From contig NW_024040707.1 in the NCBI RefSeq assembly GCF_014851395.1, positions 9,150,187 through 9,214,186 of the forward strand: a stretch of DNA of 64,000 nt, in the 5' to 3' direction. The notes beneath the pieces are model-generated. The model saw only the letters and a list, made by a program, of their open reading frames with translations, did no database searches and had not been told where the DNA came from. Shown piece after piece: positions 24,201 to 36,086 of the stretch. The position numbers were made by a program, and so were the translations under genes. The first letter of the stretch is position 1. Every line of letters begins with the position of its first letter. This DNA is from Micropterus salmoides. Lineage: Eukaryota; Chordata; Actinopteri; Centrarchiformes; Centrarchidae.

Positions 24201-25355
24201 AAGCTGAAACTAAAACCACCAACCAAACTCTGTCGAATGTATTTTAAATTTAATGTATAAATACATTTTCGGTATATCTGATCTCTTTACATTATGATCT
24301 GGTACCATGAATTTAATTATGGTGGGGGAAAAAATCATTTTAATTAATATATGTATGCTATTTATTGACTAAAACCTGTCAAATGTACTTTAATTTTATT
24401 ATTTATTTGCTTAATCCCTCACCAGTAATCTACAATTTCTACGAAAAAAAGGAATCAACTTTTAATTTAAAAAAAAACCTGTAATATGTATGAAATCCTC
24501 TTTATGTCATTATAAAACCTCTATATTCCCAGGAATTGTTTGGCCCTGAATGTATCATATTTCATAAACTGGTCATGTGTTTAGCAGTTAAAATCATAAC
24601 CTGCAAAGGGTACTTCTAATTGAGGCAAATCTTATCTAGTAAGTAAATTAAGCTGCAAATCTTCAGGTCTCTGAATGATGACCAGTTGTGACATTTTACT
24701 TTAAAAACTGTGTTAATTGTGTTTTGTTTTGTGTTATGCTTAAATGCATAGGTCTAATAATTAAATATTCAAGGTGTGATGCCATGCAAGGAAGTCTAAT
24801 CTAAAACACAGAGTTCAAGTCCAAGTCTTCAGTCTCAAGTCTACAGCTCTGGTATCTTGTAACTATAACTGTCAGATACATGTAATGGCGTAAAAACAAC
24901 AACACAGTTTCCTCTCTGAAATGCACTGCTGACGTATACGCAAGTACAACTATTTTGTACTTGTACTTAAGCCTAATAACGTGCCTCAACACACCACCGT
25001 ACATCTTCCTGTGGTGATATAATAGGATTTAAGGAGATACTATTCAGATATGCACACATGAACCTGAAATTAATCTATTAGTGATTTTACACTGTACTGT
25101 AGGATGCATACATTTCCATGATAATACCCGTGTTACCTTTATTGAGTTCATCAGACTCTGAACTTTTAGCTCATCCAGTACCGGAGGAATCGGTCTGATG
25201 ATGACGTCCATCGGGACGTTGTGGACTTCCTCGACGGTGTCCGAGTGAATCGACCTGTTAACGTGCTCCGTGCCGGACTGAGTGGACATTGTAGACGTGT
25301 TTCTACAAACCAACAGTTTCACCTGAGTTTTAGTGCCGTGCCACAAGCGAAACAT
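21295..25355 (-). CDS. srxn1: Sulfiredoxin 1 (2 exons)
   Basis: Exon 1 is 25137-25355 and exon 2 is 21295-21504 (GT/AG, phase 0), giving 142 residues (human 137). The enzyme uses ATP to reduce the sulfinic-acid form of 2-Cys peroxiredoxins. Exon 1 carries the EVHNVPMDVIIRPIPPVLD block (about 43-61), which includes nucleotide-contact residues. Exon 2 carries IPPIDVLWIKG (81-91) and the active-site FGGCHR, with catalytic Cys104 (human Cys99), and ends in the family's YLGASTPDL. The first ATG (25355) has a poor context (T at -3) and sits 2 nt past a 15-bp stem-loop. The in-frame Met23 (25287-25289, A at -3) would give a 120-residue protein that still has the whole catalytic fold, so two starts are possible. 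The intron (21505-25136) contains nested transposons. The order tcf15-srxn1-scrt2 agrees with human 20p13. Confidence 0.96.
21666..21737. mobile_element. hAT-type MITE, left piece (split)
   Basis: Begins cagaggtgga, followed by aatactccatcaacaagtta and aagtcctgca, as in the copy at 13084. It is interrupted by a second element and resumes at 23087. No transposase. Confidence 0.6.
21738..23086. mobile_element. Harbinger-like DNA transposon nested in the hAT MITE
   Basis: The left end begins ggttgcaccaactatg (21741) and the right end finishes cgctggtgcaacagg (23069-23083). The two arms, each about 100-140 bp, share ttgcacca and acttaag / taagtt words in inverted order, with internal repeats of the end near 21835 and 22970. 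A CTG trinucleotide flanks both sides (21738-21740 and 23084-23086), as expected for a 3-bp target duplication, but the exact border is ambiguous. The frames at 22081-22332 (minus) and 22511-22840 (plus, 109 codons) show no transposase signature, so it is probably non-autonomous. Confidence 0.55.
22522..22537. repeat. 16-bp perfect palindrome
   Basis: GGGGGACATGTCCCCC inside the Harbinger-like element. It may be an internal motif of that family. Confidence 0.6.
23087..23198. mobile_element. hAT-type MITE, right piece (truncated)
   Basis: Resumes the interrupted copy (attaaaagtaaaaatacat, then cgtattatgcagaatgg and tatattatatggattata), then breaks off before the 3' terminus. Confidence 0.5.
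23457..23589. repeat. 133-bp filler inside the Tc1 arm, identical to 20975-21107
   Basis: It interrupts the left arm after gacagcatgggtatt and ends at a CACA shared by the source and the element. The right arm has the continuous form (cagcctaaggtgcaataccc, 24020-24039), so the filler is a later addition. Confidence 0.9.
23646..23948 (+). pseudogene. Tc1 transposase remnant: N-terminal DNA-binding domain fused to C-terminal tail
   Basis: A 100-residue frame starting MPQISQVLREQAIGML. Residues 1 to about 50 form the paired-like helix-turn-helix (LTAGLSARAVAHELN ... ISSLQRRFREFG). A GRPR/AT-hook-like RRPRVTT is at about 56-62. Near residue 82 the frame jumps from LRPA to the family's final CVALRDANGGHTRY. 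The catalytic DDE domain is absent, so it cannot transpose. The frame was nevertheless kept open across the deletion, so it could in principle make a small end-binding protein. It is labelled pseudogene because nothing shows expression. Confidence 0.75.
24848..24975. repeat. hAT-type MITE 3' fragment
   Basis: Contains aactgtcagatacatgtaat, ctctgaaatgcac and tacttgtacttaag in the order seen at the 3' half of the copy at 13084-13642. It is truncated at both ends and lies in the srxn1 intron. Confidence 0.45.
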
Positions 25356-25357
25356 TT

Positions 25358-25390
25358 ATCTACTTTAGTCTATAGTAGACTATAGTAGAT
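25358..25390 (-). promoter_or_regulatory. Stem-loop next to the first srxn1 AUG
   Basis: Arms 25358-25372 and 25376-25390 pair at 14 of 15 positions around a 3-nt loop. In the srxn1 transcript the stem would end 2 nt before the first AUG. If transcribed, it should hinder initiation there and favour Met23. Confidence 0.55.
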
Positions 25391-25483
25391 CTCTGTGTGG
25401 GTGTCTCTTCACTTCCTTGTTGCTGATTTGTATCTTCTTTACGATCTTTACGCAGGTTTGTATGCGTGGAGTCTTTAAGGTTT

Positions 25484-25505
25484 TCATTGGTCTACCGCGT
25501 TGTCA
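25484..25505 (-). promoter_or_regulatory. Candidate ARE (NRF2 site) and CCAAT box of srxn1
   Basis: On the minus strand TGACAACGC lies at 25497-25505, matching the antioxidant-response core TGACnnnGC. ACCAAT follows at about 25484-25490. They sit about 130-150 bp upstream of the first ATG. SRXN1 is an established NRF2 target in mammals. The base before TGAC is T, not the preferred purine, so the match is to the core only. Confidence 0.4.
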
Positions 25506-25689
25506 ATCACAAATGTACGACGCCCTCCTTTGTCGGTTGGAGCTACGTTTGGCATTCAGAGAGCCAGTATTACTTTTATCTAATGTAAAAAGTTTTATTT
25601 GTTATGTCAGCATTTAGCATAAATGTTGTTAGACAGAAGGATAATTAGCATACATCAATTCCGGTTCACACATACTGTTAGCACCACTT

Positions 25690-26300
25690 AAACCTGCAGT
25701 AACTGATTTATTTTGTAACAACAACACAACATTGACATAACTTTTAAGTTGATATGGCGAACTTGTTAGCAGACGGTTTCTTATTTACACATCCAGCATT
25801 TAAGGAGCAACATTATCATCCATTTGGAGTCATGTTCATGTCCACCTGATGAATGTAAGTCCAATATTCACCCTCTTTTTGCTCTGTTTGTGGTTTCAAG
25901 CAACTCCTGAGGGAACTGTCTGGCTCTGTAGCTGCTAAATGAATCAGAATCAGCTTTATTGCCAGGTATGTGTACACATACCAGGAATTTGACTCTGGAT
26001 TGTACATTGCTCAAGGTGTGCTTACTTATACAATAATACAAAATCACAATAATAAAAATAAAATAAAGACCAGCTAGTGTTCAGTGGGTTTTTAGAGCTT
26101 TTTAGCTGTTTGCTGCAGCAGAAAACAACCTAATGAGAGTGGTGAGAGCAAACTAAAACAGTTATGTTGTGGCTGAACGGCTAAAATAATAAATTGATAC
26201 TATAAATCTCTGTAAAGCAGAGGGGAGCTGCAGATTTAGGTTATAATTATCCATAGGTTCATCATTTGTCATTTAATACATTGTTAAGATAAAAATATAG
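25690..26300. repeat. Dispersed repeat, shared with 45440-45720, interrupted by a second repeat
   Basis: Shares, in order, aaacctgcagtaactgattt (25690), gagagtggtgagagcaaact, cagttatgttgtggctgaac and gcagaggggagctgca with the block at 45440-45720. Between them lies the insert at 25932-26050. Confidence 0.5.
25932..26050 (+). repeat. Teleost interspersed repeat (cagaatcagctttattg type)
   Basis: Begins gaatcagaatcagctttatt, continues gtatgtgtacacata and aggaatttgactctgg, a signature found very widely in percomorph genomes. It ends in an AT-rich tail. Confidence 0.6.
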
Positions 26301-29300
26301 ATTAGGTTATAGCTGCTGTAAATATCCTTTCCTCTACTTATTTTATATTCTCACTGTAATAGTAGAAGTTAGACCTGCAGTGTGGAATTTTAGTTTTCAC
26401 CTTTTAACAGTGAGAATAATTACACAACACCGGTAAAACACTTTTTATGACAAATAGGGCATATCTGGACAATGACTCATATTGAGTTGCTGCTGTTGGC
26501 CCTACAGCTTTGGTCATTGCTGGTTGGCATAAAACTATACATTTCACTAATCACTACCGATGATCCAGCACAGAAACATCACCACAGACACTAGATTTTA
26601 AAACCTCTGTATACTGTGAGTACAGAGAGATTTACCTGGCAGGGATATTCTTAATCAGTCATTCATTTATATGTGAAAGTCCCACACTCTAGCTTTAACT
26701 CTAACTGTACATTGAGTCTTTTATGTCTACTGCAATCAGTGATGGAAAGTCACTAAGTACGTCAAGGACAGTACTTAACCTTTACCTGTTGCTGGCATTA
26801 GCTTCACTCCCTCATGGTTTGGGATCCCACAGACCCCACTGCTGCTGGTGTTAAAACAGTAAGCGTAATTGTTGTACATTTGACAAAGGTGAGAAAATAG
26901 GGACATAATTGTTATTACAACACAAAAATAAGTATAAAATATTCATTTTGTTTGCTAAAAACTAATTCACAGAAAATGAAACCTACTGAGAGAAATCCTA
27001 ATAGACTTATTGGAATTTGGGAAGGATAGAGCTGCGTAAAACTTACTCCAATCACAGATAGAGAGCATGTGAAAATCCCCTGTTTTAACCGTGTTTTACA
27101 GCTGCAGTTTCTGAGACCCCAACAGAAGTACATCTTCTGAAATGTGTCATCACAATCATGTTAATAAGCGATTTTCTAGTCATGAAGTATCAAGCTGCTG
27201 AAACAATGTTAAGTGTGTTTTTGAACTGTCAAACAGAACATTAGGATACACAAGTCTGCTTCTTAGCATGTAAACAGGCCCGTATTGGAGGTAGCTGTTG
27301 AGTACTTCAAGGCATGTACATGTAACACAACACACAAACTTTACCCCTTTTGTAAGATAACTTATTCAATTCATGGCTAAAACTGTTTCTCATTAAAATT
27401 CACCCCAGCAATTAGTCAAGAAGTTGAAAAGAGCCGCTACAAGGCCAGAATCCTTTGGTGACAATAGTTTTTAATGAGGTCAGTGTTTTGTATTGTCGAC
27501 TGTTGCATGATATAGGCTTCCTCCTTCAAAGTGCACTACTTGGTGATATTCTATTTTTGCAGGGATTTCAAAGAGCCAGCCAGGTTGCTGTGGTTACAAA
27601 AAAAGGACGTCTGGGCCCGCAGCACTGAACAGGTAAGTGGAAAGCTTCAAAGATATGTGGCAGTGGAGCGGAAACAGAACTATTGTTGTTTTCTCCAAAC
27701 CACAGCTACAGCATCTTCTAATGAGACAATTAAAAATGATTTCTTGGACAGGAGAGGCCATTATATTGAATTATTACAAATTCTTTGAACTACAGTGGCA
27801 GTGCCTTTTATGTTGATTAATTGGTCACACGGGGATCAGTTACAACATGAAGGAGGCCTATATATAGTATGTAATCATTAACTGTGGTATCAGTACATTA
27901 CATACATAAATCCGTGTAGAATAAAACAACAAAAAACACGGTAATTTAGGTGCTGCAGTGAATCTAATCAACTTTTTCGCCTCATTGTCTTGTGATTGTT
28001 TTGTACTAACAGCAACAATCTGTTTGTAATTCCCCCAACAACAACTTAGCTTTCAAAGCCACCTTACATTTCCTACTTTTTTTCTGTAAGAGCAATTTAG
28101 CTGACACCAGTATAGTGTGTATAGCTAAAAAACTCCAATTAGACTGTAATATGCTGACATTGATTGTGCAGCTGGCTACATGACTTGGTGTTTCTGTATG
28201 AATAACTACAGTATAGTAAATATGTATGGTGACATATCCCCCCCGGGCATTCACCACTTTATACAATGTCAGATTTAAGTCGCTTCTTTGCTGTCAATCA
28301 AAAGCCACATCATCACGCATCAAAAGAAATCAGCATCACACGCATATAGACATGTAAATCATTTCCAGTGCTGAGGTGTTTTTGGAGTCCCACTACACTC
28401 TGCGTGACCCTCTGCTGTCACAGCAGGACTGTATTATAGTTGCTAACATATCTCAATTACTTAGATTGAGTTAGTCACACAGGTACAGCGGCAGGTCACG
28501 GAAGAACAGTTCCCACATAATGATTTGCTGTTAATATTAGATTTCAGTCCCCGTGGGATTGTCACACTTAGAGCAGTTGAAGAAAATTACCTGCCAGCTT
28601 TCCGACAGAGAAGTGAGCTGTATTTATTTATACCTTCTCTCTTTTTTTCTTTTTACACGTTGACATGCTTTTAAAGTGATAATTATTCTGACTGCAATTT
28701 TCAGTCTTCAAACTATGGCTTTGTGATAGATGAATGTGTCTGAAATCGTGACACGGTTTAGCAACAGTAGATGTTGCTGTGTTTGCGGCTGTATGTGTGA
28801 CTGATTTGTTCAGTTATGTTGATTATTCACTGGTGGCTCTCGTTGCTTAAACCTATGAAATAATTTTCTGCACTATTTCCTTCTAGTACCGCTGCCCAGA
28901 ACAGGATTTCTGTTTAATGATCTTTCTTGCATTGAAATAAATTTGCTCTCTCAACCTCATCCAGAGGGAGAAAATAAGTGTTGCTTTAGAGTGAGATTAT
29001 TTAGATGTGGTTTAAGTTGTAGTCTTTTTTCCATTTACATCAGTGAGTTTATTATCTTTACCCTAAAGACAGATGCAGATTTTTTTCAAACTGTTCAAGC
29101 TGAAATATCAACATGGGGAAGCAACAAAAGCATTTTTAAAATCTTATTTATCTCTAAAGCAAATGATAAAAATCTTACATCTGTAATTCCTTTGCAATAC
29201 TTGTTTCTGCATGTATAGTATATGAAGGAAAAAGAGGAGCTATTTAAGGAGTGCCCTCCTTGACTTTTGCTTGAGTGCTGATGACAAGTTGGATATCTTA

Positions 29301-30005
29301 GATGCATAAAAATGCGATTTTGACATGACTTCAAAAAGAGAAGCATACGGATGAGGTGGACCCTCTGCCAACAGAGAGACGAGGAAACAGATGGGTTTTT
29401 ACACAAACAGCACAAACATCAAGAACACTGAGTTAAAGAGCTTGGCAGTCTCACTTGATGAAACAGTGAGGAATGGAGGCACTTTTAATGAGCATCTCTC
29501 CTGTGATGCAGAATGTGAAAAGACAAACTGTTTGCTCTTAAAGGGGCAGTTACAGTTGGTTGGCCCTGACTGGTTGAACCGAATGGTTTTACCAACCTAT
29601 TGTTGGTCAGTATGCATGCAGATTGGTTATAACATGAAAATTGTTTGAAAGGACATTCATGTTTTCATTTTGAAAATAAAATAATAGCCTAGAGGAGAAT
29701 ATCTCTACAGTTCAATTATCCAGTTGTTATCAACAACCAAAGCTTGCTGATGTTGTTGAATTGTTATTGCTGACAGTTGGTGATCAGCCAACAGATGGCG
29801 CCAGATGTATGGGTCGGGTCAGAGGGAGGGTGGGTGCCAGTTGAAGGAGTGTTGAATCAAGTACTGATAGTTTTTCTTATTACAAAGATGACATGTTGCT
29901 TTCTAAGTCACCTGTAAGCAAGTAAGAGACACCAGTTGCAACCAAAACACATTTTTCAATAGTGAACTGGAAAAGAAACGGCGAAACCCATTAAGAATAT
30001 ATGTT
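26301..30005. other. Intergenic between srxn1 and scrt2
   Basis: No exon was recognised. The open frames (for example 27531-27788, 28943-29218 and 29095-29415) lack domain-like sequence. The gap probably belongs to the regulatory territory of its neighbours, but no element can be named. Confidence 0.3.
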
Positions 30006-30010
30006 GTTTT

Positions 30011-30315
30011 TTAGGACTGCAACTAACTTTTTTTTATTAATCGACTCGTTTTCTACTCTGGGAAATGTACAAAAAATAAAAAATGCACAGCGCAAGTTGA
30101 GAGGCCAATGTGGTGTCTTCAGATGTCTAGTTTTGTCTGACCAACAGCCCAAAGCCAAATTAAATTATATAAAACTGAGAAGAAAATACTCACATTTGAG
30201 AAGCTAAAACCAGGAAATAATTTTTTTTATTAAGTATTATTGCTTGTTCAACAAATGAAATGATTAATCGATCATCAACATTTTTGCAGATTATTTCTAA
30301 CTAATGGTTTCAGCT
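30011..30315 (+). repeat. Dispersed repeat 'aggactgcaactaac' copy 1
   Basis: Starts aggactgcaactaac and ends gtttcagctctac. Inside are gtctgaccaacagcccaaa and ctcacatttgagaagctaa. Other copies are at 30425-30710, 42173-42350, 48028-48300 and 51517-51812. Confidence 0.65.
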
Positions 30316-30424
30316 CTACTGCTTTTTGTCTGTCATCTTAGCAATAGAGATCATTTCTCTGTGCAGGGTAGCAGAATTTGAATAAACTCTGTGGGGCTGT
30401 AAATCACAAACATTTTCATCATCC

Positions 30425-30710
30425 ACAATTAATCTGCAGGTTATTCTCTCGATTAATTAATTGATCTTTAAAATGTCAGAATATGGTGAAAAATGCCCAT
30501 TACAGTTTCCCGGAGACAATATCTTCAAATCCTTCAGTCCAAGCCCCAAAGATATTCAGTTTACTATACCATAAATAAACAAACAGAGAATATTCACATA
30601 TTAGAAGCTGGAACGAGAGAAATGTTGACATTTTTGCTTAACAAATTATCAAAATTGTTGCTGATTTTCTGTTGATCGACTGTGACCAACCAAAAGACAC
30701 CAGTTGCAAT
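30425..30710 (+). repeat. Dispersed repeat of the same family, copy 2
   Basis: Has tctgcaggttattctctcga, aaatgtcagaatatggtgaa, agatattcagtttactatac and attcacatattagaagctgg. The 5' terminus is missing. It is adjacent to copy 1 in the same orientation. Confidence 0.6.
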
Positions 30711-30719
30711 AGAGATGAT

Positions 30720-33700
30720 TTGTCTGTGCAGGGAAGCAGTTCTGTATTTGAATAAATAGAGTTTTCCTATAAATAGCATGATAATCCCCTGCGTGGTGTT
30801 TAATAGCCCTGGATTTGCTGCTAGGTAGATCTGTGCAGTAACCTTGTAATAACCCCTCACCCCATCAGGAGGCAGTCTCTCAGACAGTCGCTCAGAAGAT
30901 GATGGCATTCTGGGGTCAATATCTTTGAAGTGTGAGTGTAGCACACTCAATTTTGCAGGATGTTTTCAATCATTTAGATATGAGTGTTTGGGGAGGAGGG
31001 AGGCAATGGCTGTCTGTAGAGTTTTTGCAGTGACATGCATGCAGGGCCACGTCCTCCCTACCTGCCGCCCTTTGCTGATCACTCATTTCCGCTGTTGTTA
31101 CACACACAGCTCACCCACGGGTGCTGTAATTGGATTGCATAGGTCCCCATTTTGCAATCCATTGGCATGTAATGAAATCAGTTATTTACTTTCATCATAA
31201 AATCTGATAAGGGATAACATCTGCCAGGGTAAAGTTTGAGTGAGTACCGCACATGAATGTTGATGTGCATGCTGCAACATCCTGATCTGCAGCACTGTGA
31301 GCTGTTGCCATGTGAACAAGAATCAACACATGGTTGGAAATTTGCCATTTGACAATTTATTAAGTTATTTGTTTACCTTCAGCGGGATAACTAGCAGCAT
31401 GTAAGAACTGAAGCATGTAACAACAGCAGTGACAATCACTGCTTTTCCTTGTTGAAGAGAGAAGAGTGCAGCAAAGTGTCCTGTTTCTAAGTCCCTGCTC
31501 TGCTCTGCCTGCTGTCTCATTATACTGCTGCTGTGCTGCTGGAGGACACTGAAGGACACAAGCGATTGAATTCAAGTGTTGTATATTCCCTGGAAACCAA
31601 TCAAGAAAAGCCCCAGAATAATAATCCCTGTCCGCTGTCATGATTCATTTTTATTTTGTTCCATATTTTTCTCTGGCTTTCGAGTCACTCAGAAAGAGTA
31701 GTTCCAGCATAAAATCAATGTTCCATTAAAATTTAATGACCAGGAAGGGCTTAATAGTGGTGGAACAGATGCCTCTGCTTTTGATAATACCGACTTCCCA
31801 GGAACTCTTATTCAAAACTATATTGGTGTTGTCAGGTCTCTTGACCGTTCCTGTTCTCAGCCACCGTGCACAACTAAAGATATTGGCATTTTTGTGCCTT
31901 GTAGCGGTGAAATTAAAAGTTAGTGAATTGACAGTAGAGCTCATAAGATTCATCAAACATTGACAGCAGAGGCCACAGCTGATGGCACATTATACTCATA
32001 ACTAGAATTACTCACTGTGTTAATGTTGACTAAGGACTATTCCAAACAGATTCCAGACTCACGATTTTTCTCAGTGCTTCACACAATACAGATATACATT
32101 ATGAGGAAAAGGGCTAAGAAAGATATAAAAACTAAATTGAATGAACAGATTGGCCTGTCAGTGAACATCTGCAGTGTATGTGCGTGTGTTTTCTCAGTAA
32201 TAAAAAGACACCCCGTTCTCCTTTAATAGAATCAAATGTTACAGTTTTAAAAGAAATAAGAGTGGACTCGTAGGGTTCTTGTGCTATTGTTTTTATTAAC
32301 GTTATCACTGCTATTGTTGTCATCATTATTAATTGTAGCAGAACAAGATAAATCAAAACACCCCTCAGCAATCATGGCTTAAGTTTCTTCATACTCAGCT
32401 GTAACAGAGAGATAGAAAGAGAGAGAGTGAAGAAAGAAAGTGGAAAATCTTAATCAGTTTTTTTTTCTTTGAGGACCATATGGAAGGTTTCAAGCAGCCA
32501 ACCATATGTTGAAGGCTTTTGTCATGGAAATCATACTTTTTGGCACTTTTTCATTGCGCAGCCAAGCCGGGCACATAAATAAAAGAAAAAAAGAACAGAA
32601 AAAAAATTATACAGAACATGATCAAATCTTTGAGAATACACAGAGTTGTTGTTGTTTGTAACTTACAACAGATAGCTTTTTAATCAACACACTCCCTGAT
32701 TCACATGGCCACCCAGACTGCAATTGGTACCTGTATTTGTCTTTTCTTTTTGTTAATAAAAAAAAGACAACATGAATAGAAAAAGAGCAATTAAATGTCT
32801 ACATGCATTGTCATATTATTGCTGTGATATATTTACAAATATATTTACAAAATCATCAAAGAGGAACAATGTTTCCCTACATCTAAATGTAGAAGTTTAG
32901 AATCAAACTGCACCTCCTTTTTTGTCATTAATATTTTCTCTGAGGACGATCTGTAATACTGCCAGTTTTAGATCCAAGAGTTCCTTTTTCAATTGATGTT
33001 TTTAATGGTCTCATTGCTTTTATCTGCCGTATTAAAACATGTTTTGGAAGTGCATTATTTTTATCCCAAAGTAAAATAGTAAACATATAAAAAAGGATCT
33101 ATTGGAAGTAACGAGGTCTGCATTAGTTCAATAATACAGCGACGTGCCAAACTGGGTGTTCTGCAAGTTAATCAGGAGACAGGTGGTTTGGATGCTCTCA
33201 TGCAGTGATTCAGCTGTAGCACTTAGACGACCATTGACAGGATGATGGTGAAACAGGGAGGAGAGGACGGATAAACAGAGCAGAAACGCCGTTTTTTCGC
33301 TTTGTGTTCTTTTGTGTGTGTGTGTGTGTTTTTAGGGCAGGCTCAGCATTACTGCTATCGTGTCATCCATTTGGAATATGCAAATAGCTGACAGTGCATT
33401 TGCCTGCTGGTGCTTGACCTTCCCCTTGGAGGTCGCTCACCGACTCAATTACGCTTCCTATCTGCAGTCTGTCTGCAAACACCTGTTATCCTCCTACACT
33501 CCGCCACCCTCCGCCAATCCCACTTCAGCACATCTCATCCTCGGTGCGTCTGTTTAGAGGCAGTTGGGATGGGATGAGGACGGCTGGTAGGGGGGGGACG
33601 CGAGGCAGGGACAAATGATGGGGGAGACGGAAGTGCATTATAGCGCTGTTTCATTACAGCAATCTTCAAAAAGTTTCTCTACCAAGACTGTTCACTTCGA

Positions 33701-34250
33701 GATCTTTTCCGTTAGTGCCGGTTAAGACGCATATACAGCACCTCCGTCCTTACGTTGTCTCAGGAGGATCTTCTCCTTTGGCACCTCATAGAATTGCTTA
33801 GCTGCTTTAAACTGCACAGAATAATTTGGCAGCAGTAGTGACTTTGAATTTAACTATATTCAAACGTTTTATTATGTCAGTGACCTAAAGGAGAATTATT
33901 GTAATCCTGTTGTGTAATATGTAACCTTCTAGCAATTGAGTCACATCAAAACTGCCCTTCAGCTGCCAGAAGAGATTTTATTTTACCTGGTTGATTTTTA
34001 AAACAAAAGAGACACAAATAATTATGATATTATAGGATAGCAGCCTTTTCCAGTCGAATTAACACCTGTAGCAGTTCTAGACTTGCTGTATAAAAGACTG
34101 AGTTTTGCTTACAGTTACTGCATCACATCATTATTGCATTTGCACCTTTGAAACCTCAGTGCAGCTAGATTATATCTACATTATTTGGCTCTCTGATTTC
34201 AACATATAGTGTTACATTTTCATGGCGATGTGTACATGCACATCAACGTT
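30720..34250. other. Intergenic downstream of scrt2
   Basis: No exon was recognised. A short (TG)n tract is near 33313-33329, followed by a GC-richer stretch with a ggaatatgcaaatagctgac octamer-like motif near 33371. The rest is AT-rich. Confidence 0.3.
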
Positions 34251-34260
34251 GGCCAAATTA

Positions 34261-34365
34261 TTTATTGCCTGAGACAAAAATCTCCAGTCCCGAGGAGGCG
34301 GTGGACTTTTGGAAAACAGCAAGATGGAGAATATTTAGTGTTTAGTTTCATTGTTTCTTTTTATT
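34261..34365 (-). terminator. Candidate polyadenylation signals of scrt2
   Basis: Minus-strand AATAAA hexamers at 34360-34365 and 34261-34266, about 1.7-1.8 kb past the scrt2 stop codon. A long 3' UTR is usual for this gene family. Confidence 0.3.
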
Positions 34366-34617
34366 GCCCTAAATCGACTGAAAACAGGACAGCTGTGATT
34401 GTTATACATGTCAATCGCTGTGTCAGTAAAGTTATTGCCACGAAAACAAAAGTAATTCTGCATTCCTTCGTTTGAAGTCTCCTAGCACTGGTACTGTACA
34501 TTGTTCCTCTTTAAAAAACTAAGTCCCGAGGACTCTCTACAGTTTTCATGCATATAAACATTTTCTTTGAAGATCAGCAGCATCTTACAAGGTCGATGGA
34601 TGTTCATTTTTTAAATG

Positions 34618-34740
34618 ATAAACAATAAATAAATACATGATAATAAACAAATAAGCAAGTCTTCAATAAATACACAAAATTAGGTCAATAAATAAATAGA
34701 TAAATAGGTAGATAAATAAAGTATTTACATGATAAATAGA
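34618..34740. repeat. AT-rich (ATAA/GATA)n low-complexity tract
   Basis: Irregular runs of aataaataaa, gataaata and tagataaa within the probable scrt2 3' UTR. Confidence 0.6.
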
Positions 34741-35649
34741 TGGGATGCATCTAAAACTTGGGCAGAGCTTTGAGAGACATATAAAACAGACAAACAGAAT
34801 AATTTGACTGTCACTTTGTAACTGAGGGTGTGTGAGTCCATACCTTCACTCTGAGGTAACACTGGCGGAGGGGGAGCACCTCAGACACCGGGTGAAGATT
34901 GCTCTTTAAGACGGGACGATGCACCATAAAGGCAGCAGAGTTTATGCAAGCCACCGTGGTGGAGGAAGAACAACGCGAGTTTTCATTGCTATAGACAGGT
35001 CAACCGCACATGGCACTTACAATAGATCATTTGGTCTAGCTCCCAGTATTTTTGTCCAAGTCTGTACATCAGGGTGAGACTATGAATTTGATCAGACAGA
35101 GTGTGTGAAGACCTGTTCAACAGGCCTGCTAAACATTTTAAAATCACTGCTCTTACAGAATTGAATTGAATGACCCATGGTCTATGATCTTGTATAGCTT
35201 ATTTAAAATTTGAATACCCACAGTTACAAAGATGCTTTCGATCAACAAGGGATAATAAGCACAAAAAAATAAATTTAGAAAAATCAAATAGAAAAATAAC
35301 ATCCGTTGAATTGAAACATTGGTGTGGAAAAAGGGGTTTGTCTTTTTAACTTTTAAAATGATCTCCCTTTTTTGCAAATACTGTCATAGTTCACATTTTC
35401 GTAAAAAGTTCATGTTGGCAGTTGCAAAAGAATTCAATTCTTAGCAAATAAAAAGCAGCATAAAAATACAAGAGGTCATTTTGTCTCTAAAAAACAAAAG
35501 AACACTGTTAGTCCTTTTTTTATGTTTTTTTTGTTCATTTTCTCATTACTATTTGCTATAAAATATCAGGAATCTAAATATTATTACTATTGATATCAAT
35601 ATCATTATAGTCATTGATAAAAATTCACATGCCAGGCCTCATATATAAT

Positions 35650-35738
35650 TGTGTGTAAGTGTGTGTGATAGTGTGTGTGTGATAGTGTGTGCACACGTGC
35701 GTACATTAATGTGTGTGTGTGTGTGTGTGTCTTAGTTA

Positions 35739-35780
<42 letters not shown>

Positions 35781-35782
35781 GT
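35650..35782. repeat. Compound (TG)n microsatellite in the scrt2 3' region
   Basis: Interrupted gtgtgt tracts at 35651-35690, then pure tracts at about 35711-35730 and 35740-35775. It lies 300-440 nt past the scrt2 stop. In the transcript it would read as CA repeats. Confidence 0.9.
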
Positions 35783-36086
35783 TTACATGCGCCCACATCC
35801 ATGCGAGCACATGTTGCTTAATTGTGTACAACTATCATCTACAGTTTCTAGTTTGGGGAAGGTTGTTTGATTGTATGTTTCTGTGGACGATTAGCTACTG
35901 TGCAGGGAAAAAATCCAGCATCTTTTGAAATTGTCTTTGCCATAATCATTAGAGTTTCTTCACGTAATCTCAGTGAAAATATTGCTTTCTAAAAAAAGGG
36001 AAGAAAAAAGGCATGGAGGGCAGAGTGAACAGGGTTATTGGTTGTGAACCTACATAGGGGTTCAAAATTTAGCTTCTTCCTCGTGG

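Noticed and set aside
35611..35802. His-Thr-rich minus frame
   Set aside because: Translation of the compound GT microsatellite downstream of scrt2.
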